NCBI GenBank assembly: GCA_025642065.1
Contig: JAODUP010000670.1
Coordinates: forward strand, 1 to 64,000
Length of the DNA stretch: 64,000 bases
Direction: 5' to 3'
Source: Paralvinella palmiformis
Taxonomy: Eukaryota; Annelida; Polychaeta; Terebellida; Alvinellidae
Shown: piece after piece, positions 24,522 through 37,626 of the stretch
Position numbering within the stretch: position 1 is the stretch's first letter
Layout of the letters: the number at the start of each line of letters is the position of its first letter
Made by a program: the position numbers and the translations under genes
Notes under the pieces: model-generated
Databases searched by the model: none
The model's input: only the letters and a program-made list of their open reading frames with translations
Told to the model about the DNA's origin: nothing

Positions 24522-24525
<4 letters not shown>
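21550..24525. other. Non-coding stretch of about 3 kb
   Basis: No gene recognised. It contains (GT)n at 22469-22512, a structured hairpin at 22818-22878 and a short AGT tract near 23500-23530. Confidence 0.4.
22818..22878. repeat. 61-bp hairpin with GATGAAG...CGAAACC motif
   Basis: CAACCCGA (22818-22825) and TCGGGTTG (22871-22878) form an 8-bp stem. The minus-strand loop contains GATGAAGACTTGAATAGATC and CGAAACCGGTCG. It superficially recalls a hammerhead ribozyme core but lacks CUGAUGA. Confidence 0.45.
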
Positions 24526-24571
<46 letters not shown>

Positions 24572-24608
24572 GCACGCACGCACACACGCACGAACGCACG
24601 CACGCACG

Positions 24609-24638
<30 letters not shown>
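24526..24638. repeat. (AT)n(CACG)n(CA)n compound microsatellite
   Basis: About 45 bp AT followed by about 70 bp of CACG/CA units. Confidence 0.95.
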
Positions 24639-24639
<1 letters not shown>

Positions 24640-25139
24640 GAGTATATTCGTATGATATGCCAATGTGGGTCAAGGGCGTATTACATTCATTCGACGTGGA
24701 CGATAATCTCAAACTATGCAACACCTGCAATAAACAACCTGATGTCGTAAACAACTATTGTGCTTATTCAGTTAAACGGCTTTGACTGGCTCTGTCATTC
24801 TGATTGCTTCATCTAAAACATATAAATTACTGTCATATGACCCGCCTCTCTGCCACGAACAATCACTGACAATAACGAATCGATATCAAGCTAATCGATT
24901 ATTTGAAATCCGATATAAAGAAGATTATTACGAAAACAACTATTGCACATAATGCAATAGCAGGTAATATATCGGGATCAGATTGTAGAATGTTTAATGT
25001 GCCTTTTCTTGTTATATGTTATGACTGTCTGGTTTGTCAATGTGTATATTATAGTATAATAAGTATATAGTATTATAGTAAATAAGCGCGTTGCTGATAA
25101 ATTAAACTTTTCCCATCTAATGTTGTTCGGGATGACGGG
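24639..25139. other. Non-coding stretch
   Basis: No gene seen. Confidence 0.4.
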
Positions 25140-25171
25140 AATGTATTACAAAACTCATTCAATCAGATACA

Positions 25172-25345
25172 CACGCACGCGGGCGCGCGCGCGCCCACAC
25201 ACACACACACATTTATTGCTACAAGGTTTACTAATGTAGGTTACTAATGGAGAACAAATAAAGCATTTGATGAAATAACTACGATATTCTTCTTTGTTTG
25301 CGCTGAACTTAAAGAATTGAATCGTGTTAGCGACTCATGTTAGTC
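25172..25345 (-). repeat. Dispersed repeat F, copy 2, with CG/CA end
   Basis: Reverse complement of 14155-14318: GCTAACACGATTCAATTC, GAATATCGTAGTTATTTCAT and TTCTCCATTAGTAAC on the minus strand. It ends in a CA/CG tract at about 25172-25212. Identity is high by eye, with scattered substitutions. Confidence 0.75.
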
Positions 25346-25437
25346 TTCTGTGTCCTCTGGTATTGTAAGAAGCGACTTAGAAGTTAGTGACACTAAATGA
25401 ACTTTTTGTGTCCCAGATCTTGTAATCCCCCCCCTCT

Positions 25438-25463
25438 CTTTATATATATATATATATATATAT
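25438..25463. repeat. (TA)n microsatellite
   Basis: Short TA run abutting the T-rich/GT end of repeat E copy 3. Confidence 0.9.
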
Positions 25464-26281
25464 TGTGTGTGTGTTTTTTTTTTTAGGGTACATAGTAAGA
25501 GGCAACAGGCACAGAGCATCAACATATCTAAACCTCCTTCGAAACCTACCTCCATAAATCTAAATACAACTATACATACATTAATCTAAATATTAAATGT
25601 TCAATACCTCCACTTATTGATAAATGTGTGCGTATACCTAAGCATGTGTCTGGTCTACTCATCAGCCTGTGGGAACCAGCTAATTCGCTTTTCGTACGCG
25701 ACAAATATGTCACGCCCACAGGAAAGCGGCTACATGCAGGCTACGTACAAAAAGCGGAAGCACGTAAAAACATACCATTTGATACCACAGCTCGCAACAA
25801 ACAACACGTGCATGTGGTTCAATGGTGACTTGTTACATACATATCATAAACTATTTTGACACCACAGTTTACATTCAACAGTAATTTTCTGTGGTCCAAA
25901 AGAAACCTGTATATAAAACATTTCGATACCTCAGATGCTGACCTCAGCTTTACTCTGGGTTCGAATAACTGACTAAATATATGAACCATGTATCAATACA
26001 CGTCCGACTGGTCTGGCGTCGAAGTTCTTATCTAACCTAAGTGAAAATTCAAGCCCTATATATAGCCTCAGCGTGTTGACAAACATTACAGTTTCTCCAT
26101 AACAAAGAGAATGTACACTAACACAGTATGGACTCACTAAAGCGATTAAACTAAAATAAAAACAAAGTAGCAATACCGCACAATGGATTATTACTGGACT
26201 AGAACGAAATATCGTCTCAAACCTGAGTAAATACTATGATTTACTCGAACCTAACAGCTAACCCTCATACGTTTCCGTTCA

Positions 26282-26284
<3 letters not shown>
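25464..26284 (-). mobile_element. Unclassified dispersed repeat E, copy 3
   Basis: Full-length relative of 7352-8188 in the opposite orientation. On the minus strand it runs from GATGAACGGAAACG past a TATA-like GCTATATATAG. The position of the AATAAA reads AGTAAA, a changed signal. It ends TGTACCCTAAAAAAAAAA followed by (CA)n. The start of the element abuts (GT)n at 26284-26318, so both ends touch simple repeats. Confidence 0.8.
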
Positions 26285-26319
<35 letters not shown>

Positions 26320-26656
26320 CATCCACATTAGTACGCTTACGCCGCACATAAATGTGCACTTACTTTCTATATCATTAACTGACGTCTTCTGAGCCTTCTT
26401 TTGGAGATAACTAATTTTATACACTAACTAACGTTAAGGCTAATACGAAACCATTCACTTTGTCTATAAATAGCAACAGGGTAACCTTCACCCCCAAACC
26501 GGAAACATAAATGGGTCGACGGATGGAATGCTGACGAACAAAGACGAAAACCATCCAAGTGGAAAATAAATAATTTTTCTTTAATAAAGCAACCTCATGT
26601 TTGAAATAATAAACTCTATCGCTCTCTCTCTCCCTCTCTCTCTGTGCGTGCGTGCA

Positions 26657-26688
<32 letters not shown>

Positions 26689-29166
26689 TGTGTTTTATAA
26701 CTCATAATGCCGTTAATTATTCAAAGAAATACATGAACTCTAAAGTAAAAATTATCCTTGAGAATGTAAGCCCGCTTTGATTCCTTTTGTGTCTCAAATA
26801 TATTTAAAATTCCTTCCTTGTTTCTTTTTGTGTATTTAATGTTTAAACATTATTTATTAATCCCAAAACACGTTAAACATATACAGTATATAGGAGGAAT
26901 GGATTTGGGAATGCAGGGCTTCGGAATAGGTAGTCTACATTAAAATAGATGTACGACAAAACATCAGCCAGTGTTGTTCTCTGTATATGAAAGAAACGGC
27001 CATCACTTAATAACAGTTGACCTTTCTCGAACTGATAATGACCACAAGTGAAGAAACTAGCCCACTAAAGCTTCTGATAAACTAATGATCGAGTTGCTCG
27101 CTGGTATACTAAGGGACCTGAATCGTCCCCCCACCTCCGGGGGAGGGGTGGGGGTACAGCAGGTACCTAGTGACTCTCATGTCCAAATATTAATGCACCA
27201 CCATAGCTCCCGCCCCCCACACACACACACCTCACAGATTTATGTACCTGAAATTTACCCCACTTATGAAAGATTTGTTTTACTAAATTTGAAAAAAAAT
27301 TCTGTAGTAATTAATTATTGTTTTGTGCCACTATATCATGTATATGTTTGTTGAAAGCATTTTCATTCGAAAAACCCACACACACACTCACACACACACT
27401 CACACACACACTCACACACACATGCGCGCGCACACACACACACACGCGCACACACGCACACACAGGCTTAATAGTTAATAATTTATTATGGTGCTAACAG
27501 AAGCCATATACAGATATAACTGCGAGAATTACAATACCACTCATTGCTTCTTGGCTTTTAATACGTGAAAATAGGACTCCATCCCGCGGAATTATTACTA
27601 AATGTCCCCCATAGCTGTCCATGTTTCTGTAATCCAAAGTTGAAAAAAAGATCCCCTTTTCCGCGATTTTGTGGTCAAGCATGGGAGTCGCCAGCTACCT
27701 GGAGTAACCCCCCCCCCCCTCCAAACAAAACACACACTGTATGCACTTCACCGAAGTCGTGTTTCTGTCGCACGATCGTTAATAATTTCATAGGCACTAT
27801 CTCGTTTGACCGGACAGTTCATTATCATGACCGGTATAGATCAGAGAGCGCGCTCCGTCCAGTACTCCGTTGTATAGCATTTGTTTATCTCAGACGGAGT
27901 AATAAATCAAACAGTGAGGCTATGGCGCGCGCGCGCGCGCTCGCTTGGCCATCGAATCCTTCAAGCACTGACCGATGTCTGTCACTGTAGCACTTGAGTT
28001 TAGCGATTTGTGCACTTCTAAGAATCGGGACTATTCCGTGGTATCGTCCAGGGCGAGCGAACCCGACGCCGTTTAGTCACGACGAAAGTATGCGTTAGTC
28101 AGTCGAAAAATTGCTGAGAATTACGTCCACCATTAAGCCGCAAATTCTGAGTAATTTATGATAGCAGGTGTTTACTTCTATGGTTCGTGGTATCGGTCGG
28201 TTAATATTTCAACACCTACACCAGAACTTGCTGTTCGGTCTATTTGAACGTAGGGCCCTGCGTTAAACCGATAACTTTTTGCGTCTTGAAAGTTCTTAAG
28301 AGTTTCCACTGACGCATATTACAAATAAGTTCAGTCAGGAAGGAGAAATTAAATAACCAAATAAATAAACTAAGTAATGGAGGAAAGAAGGAAATCCAGT
28401 TCTGACAAACTCATCCGCACACGTAGTTATCAAGTTGCCGATGCTTATCGATGACCTGAGCATTTGGGCACAAAATAGTTCAAATTATATATCGACGTAG
28501 TCCGTCTTGTGTCTAAAAGCTGACACATTTTGGTCGGTTCCATTGCCATGTAATGGAATTAACGCGACACCTAACTCAGACAGCGCAGTGAATGGATAAT
28601 GAGCGCATTTTGCCAGAGAAAATGGCCTGTTCGCCCTAAAACGCTTATTGTGAATGTTTATTACGAATCTTTTGACAATTTCAGACGCATTCTAGACAGA
28701 CCGGGAAGGGATGCTGATGCTGGCTGGCCCTTTGGCCTGTCCTACGATCGGTTAACAAATGTTGAAGATTTGACCAGTTATATTGCTATGTATATGTCTT
28801 TAATCAGTGTTTTGTTTCTTTTATTCGCACCGCCGTTTGGAACAGTTTGTATCTGAGTACGGAAGAACCCCCCCCCCCCCCGGTTATCCATGGTTGTAAT
28901 TCATTTACAACAACAATAACAACGACAATAATAATAATAATATATTGCTTAATCGTTTCGTTATTTGCTCGCTGTGGCCCAGTTCGTTTCGAATTAACCG
29001 GAGCTTTACACAACGCTATCAACAAACAGTCACCTATGTTATCTTGTCAAGTGTTCTTCGATATGAGTGAATGATTCGACCTTGAGAAAATGACTCCTTT
29101 TGTTCTGAATGGTAAGAAGCTTATGCACAAGTTATGTTAGTAAGCGGGGGTGGCTGTGTGGGGGTG

Positions 29167-29169
<3 letters not shown>
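26285..29169. other. Non-coding stretch, CpG richer from about 27.6 kb
   Basis: No gene recognised. Contents: (GT)n to 26318, (TC)n(GTGC)n at about 26621-26694, CA/CACTCA repeats at about 27378-27467, a 20-bp GC-alternating run near 27925-27944, and C runs near 27711 and 28867. CpG is clearly more frequent from 27.6 to 28.1 kb than in flanking AT-rich DNA. Confidence 0.45.

Positions 29170-29211
<42 letters not shown>
29170..29211. repeat. (GT)n microsatellite
   Basis: About 40 bp of pure GT on the plus strand. Confidence 0.95.
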
Positions 29212-29213
<2 letters not shown>

Positions 29214-32200
29214 GTAGGTAGCCGTTGGGCATATTTTGAGGAAGAGTGTCTCAACTGGAGGGTGGATGGTGGTTTGATGCTGACGTAGTATACAATAACG
29301 AACTTTTATGCTTTGCAAAAATAAGACACCTCATTCATTCACGATTGGCTAGATTTTCAACGAGCATCGGTTGAAGACGTTGCGCTACCATGATTACATT
29401 CAAGGTTGAAACTGTAAGATAATTCGCACACAGATGAGCGAAATGAGAACGCCGTAAGATATTCTTTCATTTTAACTATGCAGACTCGGCCACCGTCAAA
29501 TGGCCAACGATGGCGACAGGCATTCATGTATGACGATCTGTGTGCTAAAAACTTACCCAAATTAGACGAACAAGGGACGAACAAAATTTAATCCAAAAGC
29601 AATAAAACCATTACTCGGTGTACTTAGAAGTAGGCCTTAGAATAGTTCCCCCCCCCCCCCCCCCGGCCCGATTAATCATATTGTTAATTATATACCATTT
29701 TAGTAATCACGACCGCCTAACAAAAATGGTGCAACGTTAATGCGTTAAAATCACCATCTAGTAATACATTCCACGCTACCGGCGCCTCTCCTCTGGACTT
29801 TGTCCATCTCACTACTGCCCGACGAGCTCGGTGTAAGTTGGCATCTAGCTGTGCACTCAAACAGAAGCGGTTCGGCGCAAAACGGGCCGGCTGACATAAC
29901 GTGTACGCCATGTTGGTGGTCTGAAGCGTGTATGTGTATATGTGTGTGAACAAAACGAATGTGCTAAGGCTGACTGGAAAGAATAGCAAGAGACATCTTC
30001 CTAGAGTTTCCTAATATTTACCGAGGCGCGTTTCTTTAGAACAGCCAACGCTTTACGGTGGCAGAAGGCACAACACTCACTATTCGCCAAACAGTCCGAC
30101 CTATGACTGACTGACTGACTGACTACTCGATCTTCCTGCGCGATAGTTGCCATCCTTCAGCACAGCACTCACTAATAAACAGGATTTATTTTAACCGGAA
30201 AAACAATAATGTATAAATGCAGCGTTATGTATGAGCACGTTTTTCCTCTCTATTGCTTCGGTGAAACTGTGTCCAATGTTATTTATGTGATAATTAGTGT
30301 ATCGGTGTAAAAAGTGTGTAGTTTGTCAGTCTTAAAAGAATATTATTGTATATGTGTTAATCTGCGTGCATTTTTGCTGATTTGCGTGGACTTTTTTTAT
30401 ACGTTTATATATCTGTATATGGACATGGTTCTCTTAACATTTAAAAATAAATATTGGTTTCTTTGAAATATAGCTAGTTTGCATAGAACAAGAATGATTG
30501 CTTTTAACAAAGCGTTTTTTATATAAAATTTTGTTCATGGACACTTTACTCTAAAAAAATGGTTAGATTGATTTTCTTATAAGTTTGCGTGTGTATGTAT
30601 GAAAAACAGCGATTCCTTATAATAATTTTTTTTTAAATATATGTATATTTGTATATGGACATATTTCCCTAAACAGTTTTTTTTTAAATAAATATTTGTT
30701 TCTTTTTAAATTGGCGTTTATATGCGTGAAGCAGAACAACAATGATTCTTTATAACAACGTTTAATATTACGATTTATTTCAGTTAAAACCACAGAACAT
30801 TAACACACAAAATCATAGTCTGTCATACAAGTAAATAGGCTACCCGATAGTAAGCACCCGAAGTGTTATGAACATTGAAAATAGAACGTATACACGTAAA
30901 AGATAGGGTATCTCCATAGCCTATGGCACGAAATATGGCAAAACACTTGAAATAAATGTAATCAGTGTATATGGCAATACAGTAATCTTTAATAGACAAT
31001 CGTACTTTAAACGTTACAAAACCGTCAGCCCACCCCCCTGAAAACGGAAAAATAATCATCAGCACATGTTCGGTTTAGCAGTGTGGTGGTTGATAAGCAT
31101 CAAGGTAGCAGGTGTAGAACAGGTAATATTGACCAGGATGGCGATTATTGACCAATACGAAAGGCATAAATTGACAGATAATGACATCTAAAATCTGGCG
31201 CAGATTAACAGCGACTGCGTTATAAACCACAACGTGTAGGCAGAACTCGCATCTAATATCGAGGCGACTCCCCCCCCCCTCCCCCATACTCCGCACCTGA
31301 GGTAGTTTATTACATGCATATATGAATGTGTATATATGTATCTATCAATGCAGATCGAACCCGAACATTTAACGCAATGTAGGAGAAGAAAAACAACAAT
31401 AATAATAATAATAATAATAATAAGACCCGAATCTAATACTTAACAAAAATATACACATAACGAAGCTAGGAAATTCTCTAACACCCAGTAATTGATGGGC
31501 GCGTGCGGCCCTCTCAGCGCGACATACAGGACGATGCTATATACAGTATGACACAAAACGGTAATATCGAATATAACAATAGTTAATACGAAGGCGAGGT
31601 AGTTCGGTTTCGAGCATATTTACAATTAAAGCTACAAACGTCAACACTTCGATCCATCAAGTCCGAGCCGACACGACACCCGCACGGAGAGGGCACATCG
31701 AGTGACAAGTGGCGCCATCTGCCGCGAAAGGCCAAGCCGCGTTCAAGGTGATATCGACGTTTTGTTTGCGCGTAATGGATGGATGTTTTTGAGAAAGACA
31801 TCGATCTATTTATTTCTCGATCGGTGCGAGGGAATCTTACGTGCGCGCCCGCCCATCCAAATATCGCCCATTACTGGTAACTGGTGTTTGAAGCGCGCAC
31901 GCACACGCACACACACACACACACAGAGAATGAACGAACAAGCAAACAATCACATACATCTACACTACTAGAGATATGCATGCACAAACAGGCCATTTGT
32001 CTTTCTCTCTGTTTGCATATCTGTTCATCTCCTGCCTGTCAGAAGTAGTGTGTTTTCAAGCTAGTAGTAGCGGCGGCGGCGCAGCGCACCAGTCAGTTAG
32101 GTAGGTAGTCCTTGAACGCGGCCATAAGGAACACCTCGGCCATACCTGCCGAGCCAGGTGTGTATTGATTCAACAACGCACCGGCGATAGCGGTCGTGGT

Positions 32201-32971
32201 ACGAACAATTCTCAGAAGTGGCTCACTTTCCAGAGCTCGGGCGCATTCGTTTACAAACAGAGCCACGCCGCCGACAAATAATACATCACGCAAACCACTT
32301 CTCGGCGCAACCCGAGGACGCCAGAAACAAGGGGAGCGCATGCATGGACAAAACGGAACGGAACAGGATTAGAACATCAGAACAGAACAGGATTAGAACA
32401 TTACAGAATGCAACAACATCGGCACCATCACACAACATCCGAAATGCTGACCCATGAATACCCGTTTCACGTCTGAAATTAGATGCACTTGAATCCCCAA
32501 GTCCATAACTTACATATGTATATAAATACGCATCATATATAGCAATCAATACGGCCTTTAAATGTTACCCGTGTATAATAATAATAATAAAGACATCGAT
32601 CTAAATATAGTCTACTCTGTAAAAACTGGACAACGGAAAATATCAATTCAATATGGCGATTCCGCTGGCTCCCCACGAGGCCACCCCGACGTCGGGGCAG
32701 CTCGTTTCACCTGAGAGCCCTATATGGTCAATGTGTTGAATGGCTGCGAGGTAGAAGCACGGGCTAGAATAACTATAATCGAACAGAGAATCAACATCAT
32801 CATCATCATCATCATCATCACCAACAAAAATAACAACAAAAGAAGTCATTTACAACCTATTATGAACGACGTCACAACAAAAAGCTCGACGTTATTTCAG
32901 GACACATACACAATTGGCAATAACTTACCAGGAACATTGTACAGAAAAACTGACTATTAATCAATTCTTAC

Positions 32972-33010
<39 letters not shown>

Positions 33011-34159
33011 CATGCATACATACATTTTTCTTTGTAATTATTATTATTGATATTATTACAAACTGTACAACACTTACGGAACTTTCTTCCTGAATACCCT
33101 AACTGCTCAGGGTGCGGTGACCACTCAAAATGTATACCCTTCACGAGCGCAATAACAACTTCTTTTTTATTAAAAAAACAAAACAAACAAACAACATCAT
33201 ATACATACATATCAACCAACGGAGAAAGACGAGCCTCAACAGATAGATAGGCAGGCGACGGAGCATTACCCTATGCTAATGACAGTAATCAGCCAAAAGC
33301 CATTATAGCAGAATATCTGGTCAGGTGCAGCTTTTGTATTTTCCGCCTGGACAACCAACCACAACAGGACAGCTACTCTACTATTCGGCGGCCGGATGCG
33401 TACACAACGCTAGGGTAACAACAACACAACGTTAATGGCACACCATTGTCAATCACAGGTGTGGGACGGCTCGGAGGACAGCTTCTTCGACTAAAACAAG
33501 AACAGGAACAGGTCGCTTCATACAACAACTGTAAACCAGACACACCCCTGAGGAAGAAGCGCCGAATCCGGACGGACGATGCCCAGTCGGCGCCTGTTTT
33601 TACAGACGTCTGTAATCAAATGAAGCTCGTGTTGGGTGCAGTAAGAAGTTTCGGCTGTTCAGAGAGAGAGAGAGAGAGAGAGAGAGCAAACCAGCTGTCC
33701 AAACCGACTGGACGTGTCTATTGCTTGTCGTCAACTCGCTCGCCCCCGACTCACTGAAATTTACAGTCGCCCCCGTTCGAAAGCACGCATGGCGGTGATC
33801 AAAGCATCCGCGGGGCACGCCTAGAGTTGGGCCAAACGAAACGTTAGCACTCGGTAAGGAACGCTCCACGGGACATTCGTAAAATAAGTTCCCGACTTCT
33901 CCTTGGTTTGAACTCGTCTATTTTAACCCGTCTTTGACAAAAACGTCATTGATTTAGCTAAAATCAGCTAATCTTCAGCAAATTTCAATAGGCAGACATT
34001 TGAAAAGAGGTAAAACGTGTACACAATAATGATAATAAACAGTTCAGCCTTTCCGATGTGATGACCATAAACAGTCAGAATGGAAAAGAAATTAGAAGCA
34101 ACTTCATCAAATGGCACATCTTATACTCAGAACACACAGTATGGCTTTCAAAACAAGGC

Positions 34160-34205
<46 letters not shown>

Positions 34206-34649
34206 ATGCTTTAACGCTGGATAATACATCAACAAACAAATAATAATAAAAATAATTTTCACTTGAAACATACCATACCCCTGGTCAAAGTTGGCCTTTG
34301 TTCTCGGCAGTACGCGCCCTGTAATATGGAGGTATCTTACATATTTAAAAATAAAAATAGTTCTCACTAATAATACTCTGATAACAAATTGAGTTTCTGC
34401 AAAGCCCTGAGTGTTGTTATAATAGCATATCACTGATCAGTACCGATTAATATATTATACTTGAGAATGTGTCACTCTGGCATGTAATCAGTGAGTGATA
34501 TATAACGTCATATTGTAGACTCATTAGCTCTGAGAGACAAAAGCATATAATGTTAGAACATATTGTCGCATCATTCATTGCTTAATCCCTGCACAATATA
34601 AACACACACAAGGATGCATGCACACACACACACACACACTGTCACGCAC

Positions 34650-34694
<45 letters not shown>

Positions 34695-34893
34695 GCAATC
34701 TGTAAACATGTTTGGCAAATGCGCCAAATATCGATTAGTAATGTGATAAGAAAGAACACATCTTTGTCTACCTGAGAACGAAGGATATAAAATATTCGCC
34801 CTGAGTAAGGTCCAACGTATTTAAAGCCAATCAGAACAAGATGGGCTGCTGGCCATGGTCAACCTAGGATGACCGAGACGCCACGCCTCCCTG
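29212..34893. other. Non-coding stretch downstream of the bZIP gene
   Basis: No gene recognised. Small frames at 29717-29989 and 32093-32341 (both minus) lack recognisable domains. It includes C17 near 29647-29664, (ATA)n near 31397-31421, (ATC)n at 32790-32821, (GA)n at 33661-33687, (AT)n at 34162-34202 and (CA)n(TA)n at 34618-34693. A 24-bp direct repeat (AACAGGATTAGAACAT core) lies at about 32365-32403. I saw no AATAAA on the minus strand between 33900 and 34890, so the 3' end of the bZIP transcript is unplaced. Confidence 0.45.
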
Positions 34894-36075
34894 TCAACTG
34901 TTATACAACATGCAGCGGAGCTTGGCAGTCTCGTTCTTCAAGGCGGCAACCTCGACTCGAAGTTTGAGATTCTCCTGCTCGAGGAAAGCCGCCCGGATGG
35001 CAATCTCGTCCTCCTTAGCCCGTCGGGCATCTCGAGACCGCTTGGCCGCCTCGTTGTTCTTGCGTCTCCTCTCCCAATATAGTTCGTCCTTCTGCTCCTC
35101 GGGCAGCGTCCGGCCCCTACGTCGGGAGTGCGTCGATGGCACGCGCGTGTAGAGGCTTCGGGACGAGGATGGGGCACCACCGCCAATTGTCGTGCCCGGC
35201 ATAGGGGGACTCGTATCTGTGGTGGAGGGCGACTGCTGGGACAGTGACGGCTCATGGTGACCCTCGGGCCGTTCGCTCGGGCTATGCATCGCCGAGTAGA
35301 GCTCGTTGGCCGTCGGTCCCTGCGACGTCGACGATGTGGAGGATCCACCCGGCGATGTTTGCAGCTTCATCTGATCTTGGAGCGCCATGATGTAATTCCT
35401 GTACTGGGTGAACATTTCCTCGGATGTGGCGGCCATTCCCTGGGCGGCAGCCAGGTCGACGTTGTACAACATCGGCATGCCAGTCGTCGGGCTGGCCAAC
35501 TTGAGCGCTTCCTTGCCATGGTGACCCTTCAACGATTTCGGCGCCCTGCCGTTCTCGCCTTTCGTGTCGATGCTGATGTCCTGCGCTCCTGGCAGGCCGT
35601 TCAGCAGCGCCGTCGGAAAAACGGGAAACATGCCCATCCCGGCGCCCGGCAACAGCGCGCCCGGCAGTACGCTGGGCATGGCTAGTTGGGGCTCACCGAT
35701 CTTCGGCTGGTGGTACCTGTCGGCCGAAAGTGGCCTGATGCCGTTCGCCACCGAAGATAATCCGTTCGACCTCCGAGGAGATGTCGCCTCGCTCTTGACG
35801 ACGCCCAGGAGCTCCGGCTCGGTCTTTACCGCTCCGAAGTCTTCCCGGGCCCGCGAGCTGTTCGCCGTTGGCGCGGTGCCGACGTCGTGGTCGTTGTTTC
35901 GTCGTTTGACCGAAAAGTCCAGCGGAGCGTCAAGCGAACCGCAGCTGCTATCCTCGTTGTTGACGTCGCTCGGCGACGATATCGGCGTATACTGTAAGTC
36001 GGCCGGGGGCTGGCTATGTTTCGGCGCTGGAATCCCGCTAAAGTTGGAGCGCTTCTTCCTGTCGTCTTCGGCCAT
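34894..36075 (-). CDS. bZIP transcription factor, NFIL3/giant/CES-2 (PAR-like) group, intronless coding region
   Basis: This encodes a predicted 393-residue nuclear DNA-binding protein. The start is the ATG at 36073-36075: its context is ACAATGG (A at -3, G at +4), no other ATG lies upstream in frame, and an in-frame stop is at 36196-36198. The frame does run open to there, and an acceptor-like TTGCAG at about 36179-36184 leaves room for a spliced noncoding leader. From the N-terminus come a basic patch (residues 5-9), PLDFSVKRR (51-59), and two SUMO consensus sites VKTE (83-86) and VKSE (93-96). Pro/Gly/Ser-rich linkers follow, then the bZIP (329-393), which ends five residues after the last zipper leucine. 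Family members bind TTAYGTAA-like sites as dimers; NFIL3 and giant repress. PLDFS resembles the CtBP motif PxDLS (giant has a related one), but the L-to-F change makes recruitment an inference. The gene is GC-rich against AT-rich flanks. A single coding exon fits NFIL3-type genes. Assignment to one vertebrate orthologue is not possible here. Confidence 0.93.
   Translation of the reverse strand: MAEDDRKKRSNFSGIPAPKHSQPPADLQYTPISSPSDVNNEDSSCGSLDAPLDFSVKRRNNDHDVGTAPTANSSRAREDFGAVKTEPELLGVVKSEATSPRRSNGLSSVANGIRPLSADRYHQPKIGEPQLAMPSVLPGALLPGAGMGMFPVFPTALLNGLPGAQDISIDTKGENGRAPKSLKGHHGKEALKLASPTTGMPMLYNVDLAAAQGMAATSEEMFTQYRNYIMALQDQMKLQTSPGGSSTSSTSQGPTANELYSAMHSPSERPEGHHEPSLSQQSPSTTDTSPPMPGTTIGGGAPSSSRSLYTRVPSTHSRRRGRTLPEEQKDELYWERRRKNNEAAKRSRDARRAKEDEIAIRAAFLEQENLKLRVEVAALKNETAKLRCMLYNS
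34897..35091 (-). other. bZIP domain coding segment
   Basis: Codons 329-393 of the gene below. The basic region contains [13 protein letters not shown], with the invariant Asn and Arg that contact DNA, preceded by [12 protein letters not shown] fork [11 protein letters not shown] and zipper leucines at four consecutive heptads (L335-relative series in [27 protein letters not shown]) complete it. KDE-YW and the RAAFLE spacing are typical of PAR/NFIL3/giant/CES-2 proteins. Confidence 0.95.
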
Positions 36076-36300
36076 TGTCTTTCGGTTTTTTGGGCAGCTC
36101 CTCGTTTTGTCAGTTTTATTCCCAGAAATAACATCGATCGAATCACCACCATTCAATGAGCACGTATATGGCCGACCCTGCAATTTAACGTGGCATTATT
36201 TTCGTGCAGTGCAAATAAATCAACAAAATTACAACATTAACAACAACAAATTACAACTTTAACAACAACAACAAATTACAACATTAACAACAACGACTAA
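36076..36300 (-). promoter_or_regulatory. Presumed 5' leader of the bZIP gene with TTG/TTA repeats
   Basis: On the minus strand the region is rich in TTGTTGTTG and AATGTTGTAATT repeats (about 36220-36295). It contains an acceptor-like AAATTGCAG next to 36178. No clear TATA box was identified, and the transcription start is unknown. Confidence 0.4.
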
Positions 36301-37272
36301 GCACACACAGACACACGCGCACCTAATAATCAATAGACTGTTAAATAATTTTGGCCCAAAATATCACTAGTGTGTATTTTCATGATATCAATACGAGGGA
36401 GGTCATCTGTTAATAGAGATTAGCTCTTTTGGTGATACACTAAATACAGTACGGGCATGTTGTTATATAAACACTTGTTATCAACTGCTGGCATATTAAT
36501 GCTTTCGGCGCTATGGTCATAGCTGGGCATTATATTTTAGTTATTCAAATTTGTTATGTTCGAGAATTTGTTATTACCTGTCATGACTCATTAGTATATT
36601 ATCAAGGACATATGTTAAGGTGGTTTCTTCCATGCTGGCTGGTGGTTTTATTTGCGCGTTTATTATGGCATTGGCTGGGGGAAAAAACCCCAGTAAGGAT
36701 CCAAATCAATTTTAACCAGGTGAGTGAACGCACACAGACATACTCACACATATACATATATCATGGTGTTTCTAATTAGATTAACCAAGTTATGAGTCCT
36801 ACACTCTCCCCTTCCAAACTCAAGGCTAGTTAACTTATTCGCTCTATCTTGTTGTTATAGTTAATTTGAATTTTGTCAAAGATTTGTATTTGGCACTTTT
36901 ATGCATGCTAGCTGTGTGTGTGTGCGTGTTCCAATAGTCTTTATCGTATGAACACAACAAAATTAAAAGTAGCAAAGATTTAATAATTTTAATCTATCCA
37001 TTAATTTCTACTTTATTTTTATTCTATTTGTTTACTAAACAGTGCCAAACAAATATAACTATATTTTTAATTGAGCAAAATTTACTGTAATTCTTTTACT
37101 TTTTATGGAGGCTGAAGCAGATAATAATAAATATTCTCAGATTATATAACACATAGTAATAACTATTATTTATGAAATTATTGTATGTGTGCACATGCGT
37201 GCATATATTGTGATTATACATGCTGTGCATATTTTTTTATGATTTAATTAACACGTAAAATTTATGAATTTG

Positions 37273-37313
<41 letters not shown>

Positions 37314-37626
37314 ACATAAATGACCCAACTATTTTCCTGTGATTAATAATATTAAACACAATTAATAATTATGATTAATAATGTTGAATAACAACCAAAT
37401 ATCTTATGACAAAATTGGAAACCCATCTTACTTATCTGTCCAGTAATCAAAGGTATTTTTTAAATATATTAACTTTATATTTTGCTAATTACTGTGTTTC
37501 TGTTCGTCTAGGCTGATGCACATTCGAAGCTAATTCCATTGTTATATAGGGCCAGTGTAGCTACTGGTGTCTTACCCCTAATATACCACATTGCTAATTA
37601 GTCAAAATTCGAGTTCAATCTCCTTA
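36301..37626. other. Upstream non-coding DNA
   Basis: AT-rich with no gene recognised. (AT)n lies at about 37274-37308. Confidence 0.45.

Noticed and set aside
29717..29989. Minus-strand frame with a good Kozak ATG (MAYTLCQPARF...)
   Set aside because: Plausible start context only. The sequence matches nothing I recognise, and the upstream part is simple-repeat derived.
32093..32341. 82-codon minus-strand frame ending AAFKDYLPN
   Set aside because: No recognisable domain, no supporting splice partners and no known family.
36076..36183. N-terminal extension of the bZIP protein by 36 residues
   Set aside because: It would have to start at a TTG codon (36181-36183), and no ATG is present upstream before the in-frame stop at 36196. 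The ATG at 36075 has a strong context.
35254..36262. Long plus-strand open frames opposite the bZIP gene
   Set aside because: They are antisense shadows of a GC-rich coding region. The minus-strand frame carries the bZIP motifs and the good start context.
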